Shown here in pieces: positions 1 to 6,650 of a DNA stretch of 9,061 nucleotides; positions within the stretch are counted from its first letter, which is position 1, and each line of letters opens with the position of its first letter. Made by a program: the position numbers and the translations under genes. The DNA comes from Bacilli bacterium (GTDB lineage Bacteria; Bacillota_I; Bacilli_A; RF39; UBA660), in assembly GCA_016296435.1 (NCBI GenBank), contig JAEDJI010000030.1, forward strand, positions 1 through 9,061, written 5' to 3'. The notes beneath the pieces were generated by a model that was given only the letters and a program-made list of their open reading frames with translations, ran no database searches and was not told the DNA's origin.

Positions 1-15
1 TTTTTCATATTTTTC

Positions 16-45
16 TTGACTTAGCAATATATTATATGGTAAAAT
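16..45 (+). promoter_or_regulatory. Sigma-A promoter of the rplU-prp-rpmA operon
   Basis: A -35 box TTGACT (16-21) and a -10 box TAAAAT (40-45) are separated by 18 nt. A TG at 37-38 is placed exactly for an extended -10 element (TGgTAAAAT). Transcription would start near 52, leaving an untranslated leader of about 98 nt before rplU. The near-consensus boxes and the position upstream of a ribosomal-protein operon make this a confident prediction, though the start site is not demonstrated. Confidence 0.8.
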
Positions 46-51
46 CTATTT

Positions 52-145
52 GTTTGAAGCCTCATTATGAAGTTTTAAACCACATTGAAAAGGTTAAAAA
101 ACTATTTGGTTACCTTAAGAGTGAGTCTTAGTTTTAAAAGGAGGT
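52..145 (+). promoter_or_regulatory. Probable L21 leader (ribosomal-protein autoregulatory 5' UTR)
   Basis: Low-GC Gram-positives carry a known structured leader (the Rfam L21 leader family) upstream of rplU; position and length fit here. Visible pairing: an interrupted hairpin between 72-81 and 92-102 (AACC with GGTT, flanked by T/A pairs); a competing partner TGGTT at 107-111 for the same AACCA (78-82); a hairpin 115-131 with arms TTAAGA/TCTTAG and loop GTGAG just before the SD; and GCCTC at 59-63, able to pair with GAGGT (141-145) in the SD. This suggests alternative folds that expose or hide the ribosome site. Family assignment rests on context; I could not align it to the model. Confidence 0.5.
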
Positions 146-149
146 AAAT

Positions 150-449
150 ATGAAAGCTATTATTTTAACAGGTGGAAAACAATACGCTGTTGAAGAAAAA
201 TCAGTTATTTATGTTGAAAAATTAGATGCTGAAGAAGGAAAAAATGTTGTTTTCGATAAAGTATTAATGCTTGATGGTAATGTTGGATGCCCTTATATTG
301 ATGGTGCTAAAGTTACAGGTAAGGTTCTAAAACATGGAAAAAATAAGAAAATTAGAATTTTTAAATATGTTAACAAAAAGAAAAGTACTCGTAAATCTCA
401 AGGACATCGTCAACCATATACAAAAGTTGAAATTACTAAAATAGGGTAA
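150..449 (+). CDS. rplU: 50S ribosomal protein L21
   Basis: L21 is a primary 23S rRNA-binding protein of the large ribosomal subunit. The 99-residue product has the family's usual length (about 100-103). It starts with the typical [18 protein letters not shown] strand and ends with the basic signature region [20 protein letters not shown] (residues 72-91), where the GH-R-Q pattern marks the family. A strong SD, AGGAGG (139-144), lies 5 nt before the ATG. It is the first gene of the classic Firmicutes order L21 - Prp - L27 and is preceded by a good promoter and structured leader. It ends in TAA, 5 nt before prp. Nothing is missing or unusual. Confidence 0.97.
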   Translation: MKAIILTGGKQYAVEEKSVIYVEKLDAEEGKNVVFDKVLMLDGNVGCPYIDGAKVTGKVLKHGKNKKIRIFKYVNKKKSTRKSQGHRQPYTKVEITKIG

Positions 450-454
450 TTAAT

Positions 455-757
455 ATGATTAAAGTAAGCATAAAAAAAGAAAATAATTTAATAAAACAAA
501 TTAAAATAACAGGACATGCTAATTATGACGAATATGGTAAAGACATAGTTTGTGCATCTTGTAGTAGTATTCTTATTACTACAGTTAATGCTATTTTAAG
601 TATTGATAAAGATGCCATTAATTACCAAGATAAAAAAGATTTTGAAATGAATGTATTAAAAGATGATGAAATTGTTAATAAATTAATAAATAATATGATT
701 TCATTACTTGAAGAATTAAAGCATGATTATCCTAAAAATATTAAAATCAATAACTAG
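455..757 (+). CDS. prp: Ribosomal-processing cysteine protease Prp (YsxB family)
   Basis: Prp removes the N-terminal extension of L27 in Firmicutes and related bacteria, a step essential for ribosome function in Staphylococcus aureus. The 100-residue product carries the family core [18 protein letters not shown] at residues 20-37: the catalytic dyad corresponds to His21 and Cys33, with Asp30 and Gly28 also conserved. The C-terminal half ([22 protein letters not shown]) is the expected helix. The gene sits between rplU and rpmA as in Bacillus and Staphylococcus. Its SD is weak (AGGG at 443-446, inside the last codons of rplU), so translation is probably coupled to L21. Its TAG stop overlaps the SD of rpmA. 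The substrate site is visible in the next gene, which supports the call strongly. Confidence 0.95.
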   Translation: MIKVSIKKENNLIKQIKITGHANYDEYGKDIVCASCSSILITTVNAILSIDKDAINYQDKKDFEMNVLKDDEIVNKLINNMISLLEELKHDYPKNIKINN

Positions 758-761
758 GAGG
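756..761 (+). promoter_or_regulatory. Shine-Dalgarno site fixing the rpmA start
   Basis: AGGAGG at 756-761 is a full-strength SD that shares two bases with the prp TAG stop (755-757). It lies 6 nt before ATG 768 and 9 nt before the adjacent ATG 771. It rules out the upstream in-frame ATG at 723, which lies inside prp and has no SD of its own. Confidence 0.85.
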
Positions 762-767
762 AATATT

Positions 768-1046
768 ATGATGAAATTGAATATCCAATTATTTGCACAC
801 AAAAAAGGAGGAGGTTCTTCATCAAATGGTAGAGATTCTGCTGGTAGACGTCTAGGAGCTAAAGTAGCGGACGGACAATTTGCAACCGCAGGTTCAATTA
901 TCTATCGTCAAAGAGGAACAAAAATCTATCCAGGTACTAATGTAGGAATTGGTAATGACCATACCCTATATGCAAAAATTGACGGTGTTATAAAATATGA
1001 AAGACTTGGAAGAGACAAAAAACAAGTAAGTGTATATGAAAAATAG
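768..1046 (+). CDS. rpmA: 50S ribosomal protein L27, precursor with Prp-cleavable leader
   Basis: L27 is a large-subunit protein whose N-terminus reaches the peptidyl-transferase centre. The 92-residue precursor shows the family body ([38 protein letters not shown], then the conserved C-terminal KKQVSVY). It begins [14 protein letters not shown]. The first nine residues match the Firmicutes L27 extension (compare MLKLNLQFF-A in S. aureus), so Prp should cut after Phe9 to leave Ala10 as the mature N-terminus (83 residues). ATG 768 was chosen for its 6 nt spacing to the SD; the adjacent ATG 771 would give a product one residue shorter. A longer reading from ATG 723 would add 15 residues inside prp and is not credible. 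The TAG stop lies inside the stem of the terminator. Unlike Bacillus, obg does not follow. Confidence 0.96.
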   Translation: MMKLNIQLFAHKKGGGSSSNGRDSAGRRLGAKVADGQFATAGSIIYRQRGTKIYPGTNVGIGNDHTLYAKIDGVIKYERLGRDKKQVSVYEK

Positions 1047-1069
1047 TTTTAATACTATTTTTTTTATTT
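1039..1069 (+). terminator. Rho-independent terminator of the rplU operon
   Basis: Arms AAAAATAGT (1039-1047) and ACTATTTTT (1054-1062) form 9 perfect pairs around a 6 nt loop and run into a T tract (1058-1065, then more T). The left arm contains the rpmA stop codon. The reverse strand also ends in a T run, so the element could act in both directions against the convergent gene. Confidence 0.75.
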
Positions 1070-1075
1070 AAAAAG

Positions 1076-1101
1076 ATACTAATATATCCTTATATTAGTA
1101 T
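1076..1101 (-). terminator. Hairpin terminator at the 3' end of the yigZ-family gene
   Basis: Perfect 11 bp arms ATACTAATATA (1076-1086) and TATATTAGTAT (1091-1101) enclose a 4 nt loop. On the minus strand the hairpin is followed by CTTTTTAAATAAAA. The stem overlaps the last codons and TAG stop (1079-1081) of the minus-strand gene. The stem is almost all A/T, so its strength is uncertain. Confidence 0.55.
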
Positions 1102-1642
1102 GTTTTATTTTACTCAATAATTCATCCTTTTGAGACTCTTCCAATCTGATCTTATAAACTATAGTATCTTTATAATCTTTATTTATTACTTCATAGTCCT
1201 TTACAATACTTTCTAATAATTTTTTATTATCATAATTAACTTCAATACTTACTTCTATATATTTCTTATATGAAATAATATCAACTTTATCAATAGTTTT
1301 TCTAACACTATTTGAATACGCTCTTATTAAACCACCAGCACCAAGCTTGATACCACCAAAATATCTTATAACAACACATAAAACATTGTTTAAATCTTTC
1401 TTTTTTAATATTTCTAAAATAGGCATTCCTGCAGTTTTACTAGGCTCACCATCATCATACGCTTTTTCTTTATTATCAATTACATATGCATAGCATATAT
1501 GAGTAGCATCTTTATATTCTTTTTTTAAATCTTCTAAAATACTATTTATTTCATAAATATCATTAACATAATAAAGCCTACATATAAACTTAGACTTCTT
1601 AATAATCATTATATTCTCTTCGTTTTTGCTAATAGTATTCAT
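1079..1642 (-). CDS. yigZ: YigZ/YvyE family protein (UPF0029, IMPACT-like N-terminal domain)
   Basis: This is a member of the widespread YigZ/IMPACT family. Eukaryotic IMPACT proteins modulate the translational-stress kinase GCN2; the bacterial role is not settled. The 187-residue product has both signature motifs of the N-terminal domain: DDGEPSKTAGMPIL (residues 63-76) and RYFGGIKLGAGGLIRAYS (93-110). The part from about residue 118 onward fits the small EF-G-like C-terminal domain (DUF1949). It is somewhat shorter than typical relatives (about 200-217), mainly at the C-terminus. ATG 1640-1642 is preceded by GGTGAG (1646-1651); starting at Met12 would cut into the domain. It is convergent with rpmA and divergent from the orphan gene at 1715, with its own predicted promoter and terminator, so it is a single-gene unit. 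Confidence 0.9.
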   Translation of the reverse strand: MNTISKNEENIMIIKKSKFICRLYYVNDIYEINSILEDLKKEYKDATHICYAYVIDNKEKAYDDGEPSKTAGMPILEILKKKDLNNVLCVVIRYFGGIKLGAGGLIRAYSNSVRKTIDKVDIISYKKYIEVSIEVNYDNKKLLESIVKDYEVINKDYKDTIVYKIRLEESQKDELLSKIKHTNIRIY

Positions 1643-1657
1643 AATCTCACCAAATTA

Positions 1658-1686
1658 ATTATATCTTTTTGTAATAATCTTTGCAA
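1658..1686 (-). promoter_or_regulatory. Promoter of the yigZ-family gene
   Basis: On the minus strand, TTGCAA (1681-1686) and TATAAT (1658-1663) are 17 nt apart. Transcription would begin near 1651, at the first base of the SD GGTGAG, so the leader would be only about 9 nt. The boxes interleave with those of the plus-strand promoter. Confidence 0.65.
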
Positions 1687-1697
1687 TATGGTATAAT
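1669..1697 (+). promoter_or_regulatory. Promoter of the orphan gene / uvrC operon
   Basis: TTGTAA (1669-1674) and a perfect TATAAT (1692-1697) are separated by 17 nt, and TG at 1689-1690 completes an extended -10 (TGgTATAAT). The predicted start near 1704 is immediately before the SD GAGGGA (1705-1710), giving an mRNA leader of about 11 nt before ATG 1715. Confidence 0.75.
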
Positions 1698-1714
1698 ATG
1701 TTGCGAGGGATATT

Positions 1715-2416
1715 ATGAGAAAAGAACAAATAAATGATATATTTCTATATCCAATAGGATTTGATATTTCAAGACTATACAATTCATTAATTCATGGCAT
1801 TATGTCTGAAGATAACTATAAACAAAACGGAGTAGACTTTATAAAAAGTTCCTATGATCCAGTAGATACTGATCAAATTAACTTATATAAATATGAAGAC
1901 TTTGTAAATGATATATTAAAAAAAAGAGAAATAGACTATATTACTAATTCCATCTGTTTAGTAATTGAGCTAAGTTCATTAGTCCTTCCAATTAGCAAAG
2001 AAAACATCATGTATATAGCTATTCCTAGTTGTTATGCTGATACTAATATCAAAGAAATAAACTATTTAAACTTTACTAATATGTCATATGAACAGATTAA
2101 AAATAATTGTGAAACATTTCTAAAAATATTAGAAAAATATGGATTTGAAAAAGATCAAGATAAATATGATAATTCATATGGTGTTTTAAAATACAGTTAT
2201 AACTTAGGAAAAGATTTTGAAGAAGAATTAGAAGACGCACGCAATTACTTAAACGAAGATATTGGATATGATGTAAGAGACACATTTAGAAAAATACTCA
2301 ATAAAAAAAATGATATTACTTTATTAGACTTAGTAAACTACTTAAATGAAAAAACTCTAAACTTACCAATTGTACCACTCGAAGACATACCGTTAATGAA
2401 AATAAAAATTAAATAA
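1715..2416 (+). CDS. Hypothetical protein, first gene of the uvrC operon
   Basis: I do not recognise this 233-residue protein. It has no signal peptide and no convincing membrane segment; the most hydrophobic part (about residues 77-107, NSICLVIELSSLVLP then MYIAIPSCY) is broken by charged residues and looks like buried core. The middle and C-terminal parts are rich in charged, helix-favouring residues, including the acidic run FEEELEDARNYLNEDIG. A soluble, alpha/beta cytosolic protein is likely. ATG 1715 follows GAGGGA (1705-1710) and an extended -10 promoter. It ends in TAA, 11 nt before uvrC, so the two are co-transcribed. Composition matches its neighbours and gives no sign of recent transfer. 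The link to uvrC suggests, but does not show, a role in DNA repair; it may be an accidental operon partner. Confidence 0.8.
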   Translation: MRKEQINDIFLYPIGFDISRLYNSLIHGIMSEDNYKQNGVDFIKSSYDPVDTDQINLYKYEDFVNDILKKREIDYITNSICLVIELSSLVLPISKENIMYIAIPSCYADTNIKEINYLNFTNMSYEQIKNNCETFLKILEKYGFEKDQDKYDNSYGVLKYSYNLGKDFEEELEDARNYLNEDIGYDVRDTFRKILNKKNDITLLDLVNYLNEKTLNLPIVPLEDIPLMKIKIK

Positions 2417-2422
2417 GGGGGG
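2417..2422 (+). promoter_or_regulatory. Unusual G6 ribosome binding site of uvrC
   Basis: A run of six G (2417-2422) directly follows the TAA of the upstream gene and ends 5 nt before ATG 2428. It can pair with the CCUCC anti-SD only through a G-U wobble. Such a G homopolymer stands out in this AT-rich sequence; other genes here use AGGAGG, AAGGAG or AGGTGA-type sites. Confidence 0.7.
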
Positions 2423-2427
2423 ATTAT

Positions 2428-4179
2428 ATGGTAGATAAAACAAAACTAAGTCTTCTTCCAGAAAATCCTGGATGTTACTTAATGAAAGATAAAGATGATA
2501 ATGTTATCTATGTAGGAAAAGCAAAAAATCTAAAAAGAAGGGTAAATTCTTATTTTAATAAAGTTCAAACTGGTAAAACAAAAGCACTTGTAGACAATAT
2601 ATCATCATTTGAATATATAGTAACAAGTAGCGAAGTAGAATGCTTAATATTAGAAATAAATTTAATAAAAAAATATAATCCTAAGTATAACATACTATTA
2701 AAAGATGATAAAACATATCCTTATATAGTTTTAACAAATGATAAATATCCTACTTTAAAAATAGTAAGAAGTAAAAACAGAAAAAAAATAAATGGTAAAG
2801 TATTTGGTCCATATCCTAATGTCACTAGTGCCAGAGAAACAGTTGAAGCCATCAATAGAGTATACCCACTTAGAAAATGCACTAAACTAAAAAAAGACTA
2901 TTGTCTTTATTACCATATTAATGAATGTCTAGGATACTGTAAAAATAATATTGATGAAGATAAAATATCTAATATGACTAAAGAAATAACTAGTATTTTA
3001 AATGGTAACTATAAACTTATCACAACTAAACTAGAAGATAAAATGAACATCGCATCAGAAAAACTAGATTACGAAAAAGCTCTTTTATATAAAAACATGA
3101 TAGACAATATAAAAAGCACTATTAATAAACAAATTATAGTATCTAATATAAAATATAACTTTGATGTATTTGGATACTTTATAAAAGATGATTTTCTTAC
3201 AATCGAAGTCCTTTTTATCCGTGAAGGAATAGTAATAGGAAGATTTCATAAAATATATGATGACTTTGTAGATGTAAATGACATCTATTTAAGATTTATA
3301 ATAGACTTTTATGATAAATATCAATTACCAAAATCAATTATAGTAAACGATATAGTAGATAATTACTTACTAAGTGACTACCTAAAATGTGATGTTATTA
3401 TACCTAAAAAAGGTGATATTAAAAAAATACTTGATATGGCAAATTTAAATGCTGAAATCAATTCTAAAGAAAAAATAGAAACTATAAAAAAAGATAAAAA
3501 TATAAGAAATACTTTAATGAATGAACTAAAAACTAAACTTAAAATAGATAGTGTATCTCAAATAGAATTATTTGATAATTCTCACTTATTTGCTACATAC
3601 TATGTCGGAGGAATGGTTTGTTATAATGATTTCTTACCAAATAAAAAGATGTATAGAAAGTATAAAATAAGCCTTGATATAAAAGATGATCTTAGTGCTA
3701 TGAAAGAAGTAATCTATCGTAGATATTTCAAATGCTTACTAGAGGGTCTTCCATTACCTAATCTTATAATTGTTGATGGAGGAGAATCTCAAATAAAAGC
3801 AGCAAAAGATGTTCTAGAATCTTTAAGACTAAATATAAAAATAATTGGACTAAAAAAAGATAATAAACATAGAACTAAATATATAATAGATGATAACTAT
3901 AATATAATTGAAGTAAGCAGTGAACTATTTTTATACTTAACTCGTATGCAAGACGAAGTTCATAGATTTGCTATTACTTATCATAGAAATATAAAAAGTA
4001 AAGGAAACTTATCAAGCATACTTTTAAATGTCTCAGGAATTGGAGAAAAAAGAAGAAATGAACTATTAAAAAAATATTCGTCAATAGATAAAATAAAAAA
4101 TGCTTCAATTGAAGACTTGTCAACTATAATACCAAAAGAAGTAGCAATTGATTTACAAAAATATTTAAATAATTTATAA
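2428..4179 (+). CDS. uvrC: UvrABC system protein C (excinuclease subunit C)
   Basis: UvrC makes both incisions around a lesion in nucleotide excision repair after UvrB is loaded by UvrA. The 583-residue product is close to full family length (about 590-610). Domains in order: GIY-YIG nuclease for the 3' incision (GCY at 15-17, IYVGKAKNLKRRV at 27-39); four cysteines C151, C159, C167 and C171, in the place of the family's iron-sulfur ligands; the UvrB-binding UVR helix pair (about 200-235); the RNase H-like nuclease for the 5' incision, with catalytic Asp383 (FDNSH), Asp450 (IIVDGGESQ) and His512 (DEVHRFAITYHR); and a C-terminal helix-hairpin-helix DNA-binding region (VSGIGEKRRNELLKKY onward). 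All key residues are present. No uvrA or uvrB is in the window. Arg38, conserved in the family, is encoded by AGG. Confidence 0.98.
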   Translation: MVDKTKLSLLPENPGCYLMKDKDDNVIYVGKAKNLKRRVNSYFNKVQTGKTKALVDNISSFEYIVTSSEVECLILEINLIKKYNPKYNILLKDDKTYPYIVLTNDKYPTLKIVRSKNRKKINGKVFGPYPNVTSARETVEAINRVYPLRKCTKLKKDYCLYYHINECLGYCKNNIDEDKISNMTKEITSILNGNYKLITTKLEDKMNIASEKLDYEKALLYKNMIDNIKSTINKQIIVSNIKYNFDVFGYFIKDDFLTIEVLFIREGIVIGRFHKIYDDFVDVNDIYLRFIIDFYDKYQLPKSIIVNDIVDNYLLSDYLKCDVIIPKKGDIKKILDMANLNAEINSKEKIETIKKDKNIRNTLMNELKTKLKIDSVSQIELFDNSHLFATYYVGGMVCYNDFLPNKKMYRKYKISLDIKDDLSAMKEVIYRRYFKCLLEGLPLPNLIIVDGGESQIKAAKDVLESLRLNIKIIGLKKDNKHRTKYIIDDNYNIIEVSSELFLYLTRMQDEVHRFAITYHRNIKSKGNLSSILLNVSGIGEKRRNELLKKYSSIDKIKNASIEDLSTIIPKEVAIDLQKYLNNL

Positions 4180-4180
4180 T
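4152..4180 (+). promoter_or_regulatory. Candidate internal promoter for the ABC transporter cassette
   Basis: TTTACA (4152-4157) and a perfect TATAAT (4175-4180) are 17 nt apart. The -10 box spans the uvrC TAA stop (4177-4179). The predicted start near 4187 coincides with the first base of the SD GAGGTG of the next gene. AT-rich sequence yields such boxes by chance, so this is a moderate call. Confidence 0.5.
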
Positions 4181-4186
4181 TACTTT

Positions 4187-4192
4187 GAGGTG
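4187..4192 (+). promoter_or_regulatory. Shine-Dalgarno site fixing the ABC ATPase start
   Basis: GAGGTG (4187-4192) lies 4 nt before ATG 4197. An in-frame TTG at 4185 would place this SD inside the coding sequence and has no SD of its own, so ATG 4197 is preferred. Confidence 0.8.
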
Positions 4193-4196
4193 TAAT

Positions 4197-5111
4197 ATGA
4201 AAAATGTTCTAGAAATAAAAAATGTATCTAAAAAAATTGGTAAAAGACAAATACTAAAAAATATATCTCTTGAAGTAAAAGAAGGCGAAATATATGGTTT
4301 TGTCGGACCAAATGGAGCAGGGAAAACAACTCTTATTAAAGTAATGTTAGGTCTATATAAAAGTGATTCTGGTATTATTAAAATAAATGGATATGATATA
4401 AAACATAACTTTGAAAATGCTATGGATTCTGTCGGAGCAATAATTGAAAATCCAGAAATGTATTCCTATATGACAGGTAAAGATAATATAGACCTATATC
4501 TAAGAATGAATCCAAATAATGATAAAGAATATGTAAAAGACATAATAGAATCAGTAAAACTAGGAAATAGAATAAACAACAAAGTACGTACATACTCACT
4601 AGGAATGAGACAAAGATTGGGTATTGCACAAGCACTTGTATCAAAACCAAAAATATTAATATTAGATGAACCAACAAATGGACTAGATCCACTTGGTATA
4701 AAAGAACTAAGAGATTTATTAAAAAAAATAAGTAGAGAACAAAACATCGCAGTATTTATATCGAGTCATATCCTAAAAGAAATAGAATTAATTTGTGATA
4801 GAATAGCTATAATAGACAATGGAACAATTCTTGAAGTAAAAGATATGAATGATATAAAAGAAGATAAACTTCAAGTATCATTTGAACTATCACCACTAGA
4901 TAAAGCTGAAGAAATCTTAAAAAATAAAAATGTTTCTTTTGAAATAAAAGAAAATCAATTAAAAATATCTATCCCTAAAGAGGAAATACCTAAATATAAT
5001 AAACTATTTGTAAAAGAAAAAATTGATGTATATCAAATAAGAAAAGACATTAAGTCTTTAGAAGACGAATTCATTGAAAAAACTAAAGGTACGAAAGGGC
5101 AAATTAAGTAG
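4197..5111 (+). CDS. ABC transporter ATP-binding protein, BcrA-like
   Basis: This is the ATPase subunit that powers the membrane partner encoded next. From ATG 4197 it has 304 residues: Walker A GPNGAGKTT (37-45), a Q-loop region reading VGAIIENPEMYSYMTG with Glu where many ABC proteins have Gln, signature YSLGMRQRLGIAQAL (133-147, a degenerate LSGGQ), Walker B ILILDEPTNGLDP (D157, E158) and H-loop His191 (SSHIL). The IIENPxxY pattern and LGMRQR signature are typical of the bacitracin/lantibiotic-type (BcrA) subfamily, as is the extra C-terminal domain (about 215-304). It follows uvrC by 17 nt and its TAG stop overlaps the SD of the permease. The substrate is unknown: no peptide precursor or sensor kinase is nearby, so peptide export or self-protection is only a family-based guess. 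Confidence 0.93.
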   Translation: MKNVLEIKNVSKKIGKRQILKNISLEVKEGEIYGFVGPNGAGKTTLIKVMLGLYKSDSGIIKINGYDIKHNFENAMDSVGAIIENPEMYSYMTGKDNIDLYLRMNPNNDKEYVKDIIESVKLGNRINNKVRTYSLGMRQRLGIAQALVSKPKILILDEPTNGLDPLGIKELRDLLKKISREQNIAVFISSHILKEIELICDRIAIIDNGTILEVKDMNDIKEDKLQVSFELSPLDKAEEILKNKNVSFEIKENQLKISIPKEEIPKYNKLFVKEKIDVYQIRKDIKSLEDEFIEKTKGTKGQIK

Positions 5112-5119
5112 GTGATGAT

Positions 5120-6640
5120 ATGAAATTAATTAAATTAACTTATAACGAAATATTAAAACAAATAAAAAAGAAAGGCTTTATAATTAGTATATGTATATTA
5201 ATACTATTTTCAGTAGGATTTCCATTCTTATATAAAACGTTTGCTTATAACGATGTAAATTATCCCCTATATGATGAAATAGATAAAGACTATTATAAAA
5301 ATCAAATAATAAAAAACCCTAGTACTAGTGAAGAAAAACTATTCAATGAACTCCTAAATGAAAAAGTATCTATAATGGATAGTGCTATTAATAAAAAAGA
5401 GCAAAGTACAAGTTTTAAAGATATGTTATACTCTGAATATATAAATACAAGTCTTAATATCATTGTATTAGATAAATTGATTAATGATCAACAAATAAAT
5501 ACTACAAATGTAGATGAATGGTTTTTACTTACTACTGCTAATTATAATTCATACACTAAAGATGAATTAATAAAAGAAAAGAAAAATCTAGAAAAAGACA
5601 AAACTGAGTTAAAAAATATTATCGATAAAAATGATTATACTTGGTATTTAAAAAAACAAATACAAATAATGCCAAGTGATAGTGACAATGATAAAAAAAT
5701 AATTAGCCTATTAAAAGAACTTATTTCACTAAATATAACAGATGAAAATGACTTTAGAGCACAAGAAGCAAGCAAAATAATTGAATACTATAATCAAAAA
5801 GAAGACATAATAAAAGAACAAGAATATAATAAACAAAATAATAATATATCATATGATAACTATGTAAAAATAACAAAAGAAAAAAATAGAGAAATAGATA
5901 ATAATATTTTAAAATCATACTATGCAATTAGAAATAACTATAAATACTCTAATAATGCTAAAAATACATTAAATGAAATAATTACTAATAATGTTACATT
6001 AATAAGTATTATAATAGTAGTATTAGCGGGAGGAATAGTAGCCAACGAATTTCAAAAAGGCACAATTAGACTACTTGTAATAAGACCAAGTAAAAGATGG
6101 AAAATACTTCTTTCTAAATTTTTAGCAGTACTATCACTAATAATCATGTTTGGATTAATAACATATATTCTATCATTTATTACATGTGGTATAACCTTTG
6201 GATTTAAAGAATTATTTATAAGTGATCTGTCAGTAATAGGAACACAAGTAATAGAAACTTCATACATAACAAACACAATATTGTCATTATTTATACAATT
6301 AATTCCAATAATATTTATAGCACTAGTAGCATTCTTCTTATCAACTATTACAAATAGTACAGCCCTTTCAGTGGGATTATCAATATTTGTTCTAATGGGA
6401 AGCAACCTCGCAATTATGATATTATTAATACTAAAGTTACCATTCGTAGACTTAACATTCTTACCATATCTAAATTTTAACCAATTTGTTCCAATAAATA
6501 AGATGGATCTATTAAGCAATTATACAATTTATCAAATATATTATACACTTGCTAAAGCACTATTAGTATTAGGAATATGGAGTATTATTTTATACACAAT
6601 TAGTAATATAGTATTTACTAAAAAAGATATAAAAAATTAA
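5120..6640 (+). CDS. ABC-2 type transporter permease with large extracytoplasmic loop
   Basis: This is the probable membrane partner of the preceding ATPase. The 506-residue product has one N-terminal membrane helix (about 18-38) and then about 250 hydrophilic residues (about 42-288), rich in Asn, Lys, Asp and Glu with coiled-coil-like stretches such as ELIKEKKNLEKDKTELKNII. Further helices lie near 292-308, 331-357, 380-405, 410-440 and 475-500. The segment AGGIVANEFQKGTIRLLVIRP (about 302-323) is the characteristic ABC-2 permease motif after the second helix. By normal topology the long loop faces outside the cell and may bind the substrate or a partner. The SD AGGTGA (5110-5115) overlaps the ATPase stop, so subunit synthesis is probably coupled. 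No gene-specific promoter is evident. Four of the window's six Trp codons are here, all TGG. Confidence 0.88.
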   Translation: MKLIKLTYNEILKQIKKKGFIISICILILFSVGFPFLYKTFAYNDVNYPLYDEIDKDYYKNQIIKNPSTSEEKLFNELLNEKVSIMDSAINKKEQSTSFKDMLYSEYINTSLNIIVLDKLINDQQINTTNVDEWFLLTTANYNSYTKDELIKEKKNLEKDKTELKNIIDKNDYTWYLKKQIQIMPSDSDNDKKIISLLKELISLNITDENDFRAQEASKIIEYYNQKEDIIKEQEYNKQNNNISYDNYVKITKEKNREIDNNILKSYYAIRNNYKYSNNAKNTLNEIITNNVTLISIIIVVLAGGIVANEFQKGTIRLLVIRPSKRWKILLSKFLAVLSLIIMFGLITYILSFITCGITFGFKELFISDLSVIGTQVIETSYITNTILSLFIQLIPIIFIALVAFFLSTITNSTALSVGLSIFVLMGSNLAIMILLILKLPFVDLTFLPYLNFNQFVPINKMDLLSNYTIYQIYYTLAKALLVLGIWSIILYTISNIVFTKKDIKN

Positions 6641-6650
6641 GGAGGAAAAC

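Noticed and set aside
67..78. Tiny ORF ATG-AAG-TTT-TAA in the rplU leader (possible attenuator peptide)
   Set aside because: No SD precedes it, it has only three codons, and it falls in sequence better explained by leader pairing.
723..1046. Longer reading of L27 from an upstream in-frame ATG (107 residues)
   Set aside because: The extra 15 residues overlap prp and lack an SD. ATG 768 has a full AGGAGG at 6 nt and gives the known Prp-cleavable N-terminus.
4420..4747. Two overlapping minus-strand open frames opposite the ABC ATPase, and one at 2097-2285 opposite the orphan gene
   Set aside because: They are shadows of the plus-strand genes: no ribosome sites, no domains, and low-complexity hydrophobic translations.
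4185..5111. TTG start for the ABC ATPase (308 residues)
   Set aside because: It would put the SD GAGGTG inside the gene and has no SD of its own. ATG 4197 gives the standard N-terminus, MKNVLEIKNVSK.
6052..6519. 155-codon minus-strand open frame inside the permease gene
   Set aside because: It lies opposite a well-supported membrane protein gene, has no SD or known motif, and its composition is that of a complementary-strand shadow.
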